From the NCBI GenBank assembly GCA_044464175.1, contig JBIQLO010000030.1:1-26956 (forward strand): DNA of 26,956 nt, given 5' to 3'. The notes beneath the pieces are model-generated. The model saw only the letters and a program-made list of their open reading frames with translations. It did no database searches and had not been told where the DNA came from. The translations under genes and the position numbers were made by a program. This document shows positions 7,309 to 14,816 of the stretch, piece by piece (position 1 is the first letter of the stretch; every line of letters begins with the position of its first letter). Origin of the DNA: JBIQLO01 sp044464175. Lineage in GTDB: Bacteria > Planctomycetota > Phycisphaerae > Tepidisphaerales > Tepidisphaeraceae.

Positions 7309-9762
7309 TCACCCATGCAGCTTGGCCAGCATCGCCCGCACCTTGACCAGCTGCGCATCGACCACCGTGGGATCGGTCCCCACCGGCCACTGATATTTGT
7401 CGTTGGCGCCGGCATTGCTGTTGACCGCCTTCACCGCCGTCTCCAGCACCTGCTGCGCCTGGGCCTTCAGTCCTTCATCCTTCGAGGCGGCAATGGCGTC
7501 GGCCAGCATGGACAATTCCTCGAAATCCTCCACCCCCTCCCGCGCCGCATCCCAGTGGATGCTGTTGTAAACGGTGGTCTTGTCGAGGAAGGCCGGAGCG
7601 TAGGTCGGGCGGGCGGCGGTGTACTCATTCCAGGAGGTGGCCGCCCCGCTCAGGTCGCCGAACGACCAGAACCCTTCCCCGCGCCCGCCGATGGCAAAGA
7701 CGCGCCACGCCATCTGCCGGTATCCCAGTTGCGGATCGCCCAGCCGCCCCAGGCCGTAGCCGTTGTAAAGCCACAATTCCTTGCCATGCTCCCGCGCAAG
7801 CTTCTGGTAAAACTCCGGTGACCAACCTGGATGCGGGCAGAGAATGTCGGGAATCGTAAAGGCCTCCTGGTACTTGGCCTTTGTCGGATCACGCCAGATC
7901 GGGTCGGAAAAGAGGATGATTTCGGGCACGGCCGCCTTGATCGCCTCTCCCCACTTCACCAGATGCAGGTCCATCTCATCCCGGCGCGACTCATCCACGG
8001 GGCAGATCACCACTCGCGACGGCTTGACGCCCTTGCTCTGCAGGTGGGCGACGATCGCCTTGATCCAGCTTCCCACGCGGGCGTTGAACTGCGGCGTCCC
8101 CATCTGAGCGCCGGCGAACGTGTCCCGGCTCTCGATGCTGTAGAAGATGAAATATCGCCGCACCCCCGGCCACATCGCGATCCATTCATCCAGCCGGTCG
8201 AGCTTCAGTGGGTTCTTAAGCTGGTCCTGAGCGTCAAAGTCCGAAGCCTTGGGCGTGGGCAGGACCGATCCCTTGGCCCAGGGGGAATCCACAAAATGGG
8301 AGCGCATCATGCGGATCGCCGCCTCCCGGTTCTCGGGCGTGATGCCGTAGCTCCCCTTGCCGTCGGTGTAGTCCCACATCCCCAGCGACAGGCGCGGCGT
8401 TCCCATCTTGATCTTTGAGACGGCCAGGTGCAGCGGCACGCTGGTGTGGTTCGACCCGCTGTCGATCACCAGTGCGCTGCTGTAATCGCCGGCCGGCGCC
8501 TTGCCGGTGTCCACCGTCACCCACACCTTGCCAGTTACGCCGGCGGGAATCTCCAGCGAATAGGCGCCCTGTTTTTCCTCCATCGGCATCAGGGCATCCT
8601 GAACCGGGATTCCCTGCTGCGTGTCGGTCCAGATCGCTGAATCGAACTTGATCCAACCGGCCGACACCCCGGCGGGGGGGTTCTCCAGGCGCAATCGCAC
8701 CGTCATCGGCTGCCCGGTGGCGTTGGTCAGCAGCAGGGCATCCGAGCGAATCTGATCGCCCAGCATGGAAAAATCCAGGGCCGGCGTCCCTTTGGCCTCG
8801 GGCCGATGAATCAGCGGCACCCAGGCGTAGCGCTGCCGCTTCCACACCGCCAGCGGCTGGACCCCCGAAGCGGCCATCGCCTCCCCATGCACCGCCAGGA
8901 TGTCCCGGTGGATATCGTTGAGCGGAACGATGGTCTTGAAATCCGGCGGCAGCGGGTCCATGTCTTCGGCCGCGTCGGCCGCCCTGGCCAGCCGCGCCTC
9001 AAATCCCTTCCGCTGGTCGGCACTGAGCTGGCTTTCCTTCATCAGGGTCCGGATCGCGTCAATGTCGGCGATCATGCGCCGGCGGGCGGCCGAGGTGATC
9101 GTCTCGTTGGCGACGAAAACCTTGATCGGGGGAATCTCCTTGCCCGCCGGTTGCTCCAGCAGCGACTTGTCGCCGCGCAAGACCTCGATCTCATCGACAA
9201 AGACAAAGGTCTTGCCCAGGACCCCTAAGGCGACGTAGCGCCCCCTGGTCTTCAGGTCATGGGTGGTGTAGCGGAAATTGGCGTATCCCTCGGCCGGGGG
9301 CTGCCCATTCTTGTGCGACAATCGCACCAGTTCGCCGGCGTAGTGCCAGGTTTTGTTATCGTCGCTGGTGGCCATGTAAATGGCCTCCGGCCAGCCGACG
9401 CCCGCCCGCCCCCCGGCCGTGCTGAAGATGATGCCGGAAATGGGCTGCACCGATCCCAGGTCGATGGTGATGAAGACCGGCTTCTTGTGCGCCCAGCCGA
9501 GTGTTCCCTTCTGCACCCACAGGGAGGAGGTCTGATGCACCGGGTCCCATTTGGCCCCGCTGCTGGCATAAATCCCGTCGGTCAGCTGTGCCGGATGCCG
9601 GTCCCGGGTGTATTCATAGTTGGAAGGGGGGTCTACCTTCACGGTCTTGTGCAGCGCCACGTTCTCACCCGCCGCCGTCCCTTGTGCCTGCGCGCCGGTG
9701 GCCAGGAGCAGCCCCGCGCAAAGTCCCACGCCCGCAAACATCCGGTTCAATCGATGGTTCAT
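7309..9762 (-). CDS. Secreted discoidin (F5/8C) + DUF4091/GH123-like glycoside hydrolase
   Basis: The 817-residue protein begins with a Sec signal peptide (MNHRLNRMFAGVGLCAGLLL then ATGAQAQ, cleavage near residue 26). Residues about 30-195 form an F5/8-type-C (discoidin, CBM32-like) module: NVALHKTV, then QLTDGIY, ITIDLGSVQPISGIIF and VDEIEVLRGD. The C-terminal half carries a TIM-barrel domain of the DUF4091 type, ending in the typical SIHWDAAREGVEDFEELSML. DUF4091 has been reassigned to the catalytic domain of GH123, whose nucleophile-assisting Asp-Glu pair fits VVICPVDESRR here (Asp590, Glu591). GH123 members remove beta-linked GalNAc by substrate-assisted catalysis, but planctomycete relatives are mostly uncharacterised, so the sugar is uncertain. 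It lies 24 bases after the DUF4838 gene and is surely co-transcribed with it. Export to the periplasm or cell surface is expected. Confidence 0.88.
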   Translation of the reverse strand: MNHRLNRMFAGVGLCAGLLLATGAQAQGTAAGENVALHKTVKVDPPSNYEYTRDRHPAQLTDGIYASSGAKWDPVHQTSSLWVQKGTLGWAHKKPVFITIDLGSVQPISGIIFSTAGGRAGVGWPEAIYMATSDDNKTWHYAGELVRLSHKNGQPPAEGYANFRYTTHDLKTRGRYVALGVLGKTFVFVDEIEVLRGDKSLLEQPAGKEIPPIKVFVANETITSAARRRMIADIDAIRTLMKESQLSADQRKGFEARLARAADAAEDMDPLPPDFKTIVPLNDIHRDILAVHGEAMAASGVQPLAVWKRQRYAWVPLIHRPEAKGTPALDFSMLGDQIRSDALLLTNATGQPMTVRLRLENPPAGVSAGWIKFDSAIWTDTQQGIPVQDALMPMEEKQGAYSLEIPAGVTGKVWVTVDTGKAPAGDYSSALVIDSGSNHTSVPLHLAVSKIKMGTPRLSLGMWDYTDGKGSYGITPENREAAIRMMRSHFVDSPWAKGSVLPTPKASDFDAQDQLKNPLKLDRLDEWIAMWPGVRRYFIFYSIESRDTFAGAQMGTPQFNARVGSWIKAIVAHLQSKGVKPSRVVICPVDESRRDEMDLHLVKWGEAIKAAVPEIILFSDPIWRDPTKAKYQEAFTIPDILCPHPGWSPEFYQKLAREHGKELWLYNGYGLGRLGDPQLGYRQMAWRVFAIGGRGEGFWSFGDLSGAATSWNEYTAARPTYAPAFLDKTTVYNSIHWDAAREGVEDFEELSMLADAIAASKDEGLKAQAQQVLETAVKAVNSNAGANDKYQWPVGTDPTVVDAQLVKVRAMLAKLHG

Positions 9763-9786
9763 CGTTCTTTCTTTCTCTGATTTCCC

Positions 9787-12750
9787 TTACTTGGCCGGAA
9801 CCCGCCCGATCACCGCCACGCCGCCGGTGATCCCGCTGGCCGAGGTGTTGTTCTTGCTGGTCACCTTCACCGCCAGAATGTTCTCCCCCGCCTTCCAGTA
9901 GTCACGCGGCACATGGCGGGAAAACCGCTTGTTCCACCCCTCGTAATAAGGCGCGGGGCCAAGCTGATGCCCGCCAAGCTGGTTCCCGTTGAGATAAATC
10001 TCCACATTCCCGTCGGCCGAGCCGAAATAGATACGCGTCTGTTCCTTCTCCTTCAGCGGCGGGAGCGTGAACTTGATGCGGTACCATCCCGGGCCGTGGT
10101 AGTCGGCAAACCCCTGCAACTGCCACCAGTTCAAGGTGCTGAGGGTTTTCCAGCCGCTGTCGTCGAAATTCGGCTGGGTCACGCCCTTGTTGAGCAGCTG
10201 ATCCTTCGGATCGGGGCTGAATCGCCACTCATCCGTCAGCGACGCCAGCACCCGCGCTTCGGAATACTGACCGCTCTGCAGAAGCATGGAGACCTGTTCC
10301 GCGCCGGCGAACGGCTTTTGAATCAGAACCTCCCCTTCCTCCTGGTTTAAACCGATCGGCGCATTGCCCGGCACATGCAACACCGCCACGTCCGCCGGCT
10401 TGCCCGAGAGCACAAGGGTCTTGGTCCCGGCGTCATATCCTCCCCGCGCCACGGCCGCATCCGCAACGCTCAGGATGTAATTGACTCCCTTGCGCGGCGG
10501 GATGCTCAGGTAGTAGGCGTTGCCTGCCTTGGCAGGCACGATCACCGCCGTTCCCGTGCTCAGCACGCCGGCCGCCACCTTGGCCCCCGTTCCGTCCGTG
10601 ATCGCATAGGAGGCGAAATAGGCGCCTTGCTTCACCAGCCGGGGCGTGATCCGGATCGCACCATCCTTCGAGGCATACAGCACGATCGTGTCCCCTTCGA
10701 GCTTGGGGGGCAGCCCCTCGCCCATCGCCGCCGCTGAAGCCTCCCATCGCACCTTCCACGCCGGCGCCTTGGGCCTGGTCCAGGCGATCTCCTCCGTCTC
10801 CACCGCGCCGGGGAAGGCGGCGAAATCAGGATTGTCCCGCTCCAGGATCGCGATCACTTGCGCATCGTTCCGCTGCAGCGGCGACTGGAACTTCGCCGGC
10901 AGGAACCCCACGTTCCGCAGCCGCCATTGCAGCACGATCAGGTTGTCCTCGATCAGCTTCAGCCGCGCCGCCTGCGTGTCGGTCATCGGCTTGGCACGTG
11001 CTGCCAGAAAAAGCTTTTCCAGATCCCCGTAGTGCGCTCCATACACATCCCGCAGCGTGTCGAACGTCAGGTGGTAGCGCATCCCCTTGCCCGCGCGGTA
11101 ATAGTCGCCCACCCACTGGTCCAGCTGCCTGTAAAAAGCCTCCATCGCCGCCCCGGCCTCCGGACCGTAAGCACGCGTAAGCCATTCCCGCTGAATGGCC
11201 TGGGCATCCCGTTTGGGGTCCCACGCCATCTGCGCCATGAGGTAGTTGGACATCGCCCCGTTGCTCCAGGCCGGCATCCCGTAGAGCAGCACGCCCTTCA
11301 TGTGCCCTTTGACGATGGTGGTGAAGATCGTGTTGAGAATCTCCGGGGCGGCCGGCATCACAATCCCCGTCCCGCCGGGAAAATTTCCGGGCGCCTTGCT
11401 GGCCCCGATGTCCCCGACGTACTGCCGCAAAAACTGAGTGGGCAGATCATAGTAATACCAGTTTTCCGGGGCGACTTTGGCCCAGTCCTCCACGATTGTT
11501 TTAAAGAGCCGCTGGATTTCCGGCCGGTACAGCCCATACCCGTAGTTGAAGCTCGCCGCCAGCATGGGCGTGAAGTTGTCCGGCAGCTGCATCTGGTACT
11601 TCTTGGGCGGGAAGATGTAGTCGGCGTAGATATACCCGCCCAGCCGCGCCTGCGGCAGTTCCCTGGCCACGATCTGCGCCACGTCGTGATACCACTTGAG
11701 CACCAGCGACGACATGGAAGCGCGCCCGGCCCGGGCCTCCGGATCGGTCACCACCTCCGGACGGGAGTCATACAACGCCTTGCTTTCGGGACTCTGGCTC
11801 CAGCCGCCCCCGTCGCTGGGCGAGAGGGAATAGCTGGTCGGGCGATCGCTGGACTTGATCGCCTCGATCGCCTTCCGGGCAAACCATTTCACCAGTTCCT
11901 GATTCGTCGTCTCCAGCTTGGCGTAGTGGTTCCTGGGATACGGCCGCTTGCCCGTCGCATCCATGGCAAACCACTCCGGGTGGGCCTTGTACAGCGCCCG
12001 CACCTGCGGCGTGGAGGTGCCGGAGTTGCTCCGCGCGCCATTCACCGTCCGCCACCAGCTATGATCGTAGCTCAACTGCATCGCCCCGGCGAAGGTGATC
12101 AACCCGCCGCCGCCGGCGGCCCCGATCCGCTGGTGGTGCAGCCATTGAATGACCGATTCCAATTGCCGGGCCGAGGAATACTGATAAGTATGGCTCACGC
12201 GGCGAAAATTGAACATCGGCGCTTCGGTCCGATCCCCTTCCTCCACCGTGAATGTCTGCCGCGCCGGCACATCCCGCCCCAGGTCCCCCGGCATCAGCCA
12301 GCGCACCCCCAGTTCCCGCTCCAGGAAGACATACACCCCGCTGGCCGTGCCGTTGCTGGTTCCCCCGTTCGGCGTCCACTTTCCCTCGGGCGTGTCCGGG
12401 CCCAGGATGTACAGATTGCCCCCTTTGGTGACGATCCGGTACGACTCCAGTTTCATCCCTTCGGGGCTGAATCCGGCCGCCTTCGCCTGCTGCGTCGCCC
12501 CCAGGCTCAGAACCGGCCCGGAAATCCTCCCATCATCCTTCTGAATCGCCAGCTTGGCCCCCGTGGCCAGGGCGAGATCCTTCTGCAACTCCGCCGCCGC
12601 CTCACCCACCGTCTCCGGCGCATTGGCCGGAACGACAATGGTATAAGCGCTCTTGCCCTGCTGTGCGATGGTGATCGTCCCCGCCAGGGAAACCGCCGCC
12701 CAACCCACCGCGGCCACCAGCCCGGTGGCCGCCACGCTGAAAACCCTCAT
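9787..12750 (-). CDS. Secreted DUF4838 protein (alpha-glucuronidase-like N-domain, C-terminal jelly roll)
   Basis: A 987-residue exported protein. I start it at 12750 rather than the in-frame ATG at 12795, because AGGAG lies six bases before it and MRVFSVAATGLVAAVGWAAV gives a clean signal peptide. An N-terminal domain (about 25-120: YTIVVPANAPETVGEAAAEL then QKDLALATGAKL) resembles the non-catalytic N-domain found in GH67 alpha-glucuronidases and beside GH20 enzymes. It leads into a DUF4838 region (about 170-480: GVYVFLERELGVRWLMPGDL, then HPEWFAMDATGKR, then KWYHDVAQIVARELP). The last 140 residues form a GH2-like beta-sandwich (PNFDDSGWKTL, GPGWYRIKFTLPP, YFGSADGNVEIYLNG), a probable carbohydrate-binding fold. 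DUF4838 has no confirmed activity that I can state. It lies between the pseudopilin and the GH123-like gene and probably acts on the same glycan. Confidence 0.88.
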   Translation of the reverse strand: MRVFSVAATGLVAAVGWAAVSLAGTITIAQQGKSAYTIVVPANAPETVGEAAAELQKDLALATGAKLAIQKDDGRISGPVLSLGATQQAKAAGFSPEGMKLESYRIVTKGGNLYILGPDTPEGKWTPNGGTSNGTASGVYVFLERELGVRWLMPGDLGRDVPARQTFTVEEGDRTEAPMFNFRRVSHTYQYSSARQLESVIQWLHHQRIGAAGGGGLITFAGAMQLSYDHSWWRTVNGARSNSGTSTPQVRALYKAHPEWFAMDATGKRPYPRNHYAKLETTNQELVKWFARKAIEAIKSSDRPTSYSLSPSDGGGWSQSPESKALYDSRPEVVTDPEARAGRASMSSLVLKWYHDVAQIVARELPQARLGGYIYADYIFPPKKYQMQLPDNFTPMLAASFNYGYGLYRPEIQRLFKTIVEDWAKVAPENWYYYDLPTQFLRQYVGDIGASKAPGNFPGGTGIVMPAAPEILNTIFTTIVKGHMKGVLLYGMPAWSNGAMSNYLMAQMAWDPKRDAQAIQREWLTRAYGPEAGAAMEAFYRQLDQWVGDYYRAGKGMRYHLTFDTLRDVYGAHYGDLEKLFLAARAKPMTDTQAARLKLIEDNLIVLQWRLRNVGFLPAKFQSPLQRNDAQVIAILERDNPDFAAFPGAVETEEIAWTRPKAPAWKVRWEASAAAMGEGLPPKLEGDTIVLYASKDGAIRITPRLVKQGAYFASYAITDGTGAKVAAGVLSTGTAVIVPAKAGNAYYLSIPPRKGVNYILSVADAAVARGGYDAGTKTLVLSGKPADVAVLHVPGNAPIGLNQEEGEVLIQKPFAGAEQVSMLLQSGQYSEARVLASLTDEWRFSPDPKDQLLNKGVTQPNFDDSGWKTLSTLNWWQLQGFADYHGPGWYRIKFTLPPLKEKEQTRIYFGSADGNVEIYLNGNQLGGHQLGPAPYYEGWNKRFSRHVPRDYWKAGENILAVKVTSKNNTSASGITGGVAVIGRVPAK

Positions 12751-12802
12751 GCCCTGCTCCTGCTGTAAAATGTCCCCACTCCCGCCCGCATCCATCGTCG
12801 CT

Positions 12803-13666
12803 CTACCGCGCGCCGAAATTTGAGTTGTACGGAAAGAACATGAACCGCGTCGTCGAATTGGCGCCCGGCGGTATCGCCGGCAGCGTCATCGCCTCCGGAT
12901 AGGGTACATAGCGCGCGTGCCCGTCAAAGAACAACGCATTGGCCCCTCGGTTATTCTCCTGCTGGCCCGTGCCATGGCGAAGGAATCCCTCCTGCGAAAT
13001 CCCGCCGTCCTTGATCTGGCCGGGGTTGAAGACCTTGGCATCCGAGGAATAAACCGTCTTGGCCGAGTTCCACGTCATCGCCGCGTCGGCCAGGAAGACC
13101 TTCTGCTCCGGCTGCAGCACGTTGTTGATCTTGCCCCGTTGAACCCCCAGTTCCCCCACCGGCGCACCGCTGCCGATTCGCAGGTTCGGTGCGTAGCTCA
13201 CCCGCAGCTCCGGGCTGGTGGCGGTGTTCTCATCGTAAATCTGATCCGGGCAGTGCAACGCCGTCCGCTCGATCCGCGTGACCTTGTCAAAGGCGTAGAA
13301 CGCCGCCCCCTGGCTTCCATCGGTCGGCGGCGTGCGCGTGACCAGCTTCAGATACGGCGCCAGGCAGATATACCACGCCGGTCCATAATACGTTGCGTAG
13401 CCGCTGAAGCTCACGCCCGTCTCCGGCGGGGTCTGCACGTTGTCAAAGGAGAAGGGGATATACCCCTTGTTGTCCGCCTCGTACATCGCCACCACCTGCC
13501 CGATCTGCCGCAGGTTGGACAGGCAGACGGTGGACCGCGCCGCCTCGCGCGCCTTGTTCAGGGCGGGCAGCAGCATTGCGATCAGGATGCTGATGATCCC
13601 GATCACCACAAGCAGCTCCACCAGCGTGAATCCCGCTCCGTTCCGATATTGGCTCCCGGCGCTCAT
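12803..13666 (-). CDS. Planctomycete pseudopilin (prepilin-type N-terminus, H-X9-DG-type C-terminus)
   Basis: The 287-residue protein carries a class III prepilin leader: a short basic peptide ending in Gly12, then FTLVELLVVIGIISILIAML, with Glu17 at position +5 after the cleavage site. It should be cut and N-methylated by a type IV prepilin peptidase and assemble through its hydrophobic helix. The globular part ends in GANALFFDGHARYVPYPEA, preceded by a conserved His in FLRHGTGQQ; this is the 'H-X9-DG' type C-terminus that is hugely expanded in Planctomycetes and has no settled function. Its ATG overlaps the stop of the LacI gene (ATGA) and is preceded by AAGGAGGT, the strongest ribosome binding site in the window. 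Its placement ahead of two secreted carbohydrate-active proteins suggests a role in glycan capture or secretion, which is inference. Confidence 0.93.
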   Translation of the reverse strand: MSAGSQYRNGAGFTLVELLVVIGIISILIAMLLPALNKAREAARSTVCLSNLRQIGQVVAMYEADNKGYIPFSFDNVQTPPETGVSFSGYATYYGPAWYICLAPYLKLVTRTPPTDGSQGAAFYAFDKVTRIERTALHCPDQIYDENTATSPELRVSYAPNLRIGSGAPVGELGVQRGKINNVLQPEQKVFLADAAMTWNSAKTVYSSDAKVFNPGQIKDGGISQEGFLRHGTGQQENNRGANALFFDGHARYVPYPEAMTLPAIPPGANSTTRFMFFPYNSNFGAR

Positions 13667-14727
13667 GATTTAACCTCCTTCTGAAGTTGGGGCGGGCACG
13701 GGCCGGTTGTCGAGCGAACCACCAGCGATACCGGCACGCGCTCATGAATGATGGCCGTCTGCCCCTGTTCGATCTGATTCGTCAGCAATTCCGCCATTCG
13801 CCGCCCGATCCGCTCGAACGGATTGTTGATCGTCGTCAAGACGGCCTGATCCGGCGCCTTGCGCCCCTCCGCCTCCAGATTGTCATACCCCGCCACCGAC
13901 AAATCCCGCCCCGGAACCAGACCCCGCCGCCGCATCGCATCCACCACCCCCAGCGCCACATGGTCATTGGAGCAGACCAGCGCCGTCGCCCCGCGCCGGT
14001 GTTCAAACCACCCGTCAAAGGCCTCGAACGCCCGCTGCCGCATGTGGGCCGGATGGTCGGGATACGCCACCGGCTCCAGCCACGCGTTGTCCTGCGGGTC
14101 CACCGGAAGCTCAAGCGCCGTCATCGCGCTGACCATCATCGGATATCGAAAGAACCGCTGCGGCCCCATGAACGCCATCCGACGGTGCCCCAGCCCCGCC
14201 AGATGCTCCACCAGCTGCCGCATCCCCGCCGTTGCATGGTGACAGACCGTATTGATCTCCAGATGCTCGCGCGTGAAGTCATGGCACACGTGCGCGAACG
14301 CATACGTCCGCAGCAGCTCGGCCAGCTCCGGCGTGCAATACCCCGACTGGATATAAATCCCGTCCGGGCCGCGCCGCGAGCGAATCCACCCCCGCACCCG
14401 CCCGCAAATCTCCGTTTCCGGGATCGGCTGAACCTCCAGCCGGTACCCTCGGTCCTTCAAGGCCTTCTCAAATGCCTGATAGGTGAAATTGTCCTGGATG
14501 CTTCGCTCGATGTAGGCCCGCGAGCGGGTATTCCCCACCGGCGCCACGATCAAATGGCTCAACCGGCTTGGCCGCACCTTCACGCCCCCCAGCCGGTCCC
14601 GCGCCTCAAAAATTGCCCGCCGCCGGGCCTCACTGATCCGCAGGGATGGATCGCCGCGCAGCAACTGGGACACCACCGACGGCGAAACCCCTACCTCTCG
14701 TGCGATGCTCCTCATGCTGACGCTCAT
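13663..14727 (-). CDS. LacI-family transcriptional regulator
   Basis: A 354-residue repressor with an N-terminal helix-turn-helix (about 4-48: MRSIAREVGVSPSVVSQLLR, then ISEARRRAIFEARDRLGG) and a periplasmic-binding-protein-like effector domain (about 58-335). The conserved effector-domain features are present: GLGHRRMAFMGP, a TALVCSNDHVALGVVDAMRR helix, VPGRDLSVAGYDN and a C-terminal LTTINNPFERIGRRMAELL. LacI proteins usually sense a sugar released from the substrate that their operon degrades. The recognition helix reads SPSVVSQLLRG where the typical members have SxxTVSRVLNG. The gene is first in the cassette and overlaps the pseudopilin by four bases. Its promoter contains an inverted repeat suited to autoregulation. 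The ATG at 14727 is followed by an in-frame ATG at codon 5, which is an alternative start. Confidence 0.92.
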   Translation of the reverse strand: MSVSMRSIAREVGVSPSVVSQLLRGDPSLRISEARRRAIFEARDRLGGVKVRPSRLSHLIVAPVGNTRSRAYIERSIQDNFTYQAFEKALKDRGYRLEVQPIPETEICGRVRGWIRSRRGPDGIYIQSGYCTPELAELLRTYAFAHVCHDFTREHLEINTVCHHATAGMRQLVEHLAGLGHRRMAFMGPQRFFRYPMMVSAMTALELPVDPQDNAWLEPVAYPDHPAHMRQRAFEAFDGWFEHRRGATALVCSNDHVALGVVDAMRRRGLVPGRDLSVAGYDNLEAEGRKAPDQAVLTTINNPFERIGRRMAELLTNQIEQGQTAIIHERVPVSLVVRSTTGPCPPQLQKEVKS

Positions 14728-14760
14728 GGACGCTTGCCCTCACATGAACCGATGAAAGAT

Positions 14761-14788
14761 GATGAACAAAACTTAGCCAGTGTTCATC
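14761..14788. promoter_or_regulatory. Operator-like inverted repeat upstream of lacI
   Basis: GATGAACA (14761-14768) and TGTTCATC (14781-14788) are perfect 8-base inverted arms separated by 12 bases. One arm lies between the -35 and -10 of the lacI promoter and the other directly downstream of the -10. This is the position expected for a repressor site. Further GATGAA-like half sites lie just to the left (14747-14760). The arrangement is not the compact CG-centred palindrome of classical LacI operators. Confidence 0.55.
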
Positions 14789-14798
14789 AGCCCGTCAA
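14770..14798 (-). promoter_or_regulatory. Promoter of the LacI-pseudopilin-hydrolase operon
   Basis: On the minus strand, TTGACG (14793-14798) and TAAGTT (14770-14775) are exactly 17 bases apart, about 45 bases upstream of the lacI start. The -35 is a 5-of-6 match and the -10 is weak, as is common for a regulated promoter. Confidence 0.5.
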
Positions 14799-14816
14799 TG
14801 AAAAAATTGGAATTGC

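Noticed and set aside
7223..7390. A longer start for the GNAT gene at 7390
   Set aside because: The added part overlaps the end of the hydrolase gene and has no protein-like features; a strong ribosome binding site supports 7222.
10858..12768. A 636-codon open frame on the plus strand
   Set aside because: It is antisense to the DUF4838 gene, shows no family resemblance, is rich in Arg/Pro/His as expected for a GC-rich shadow, and lacks a start signal.
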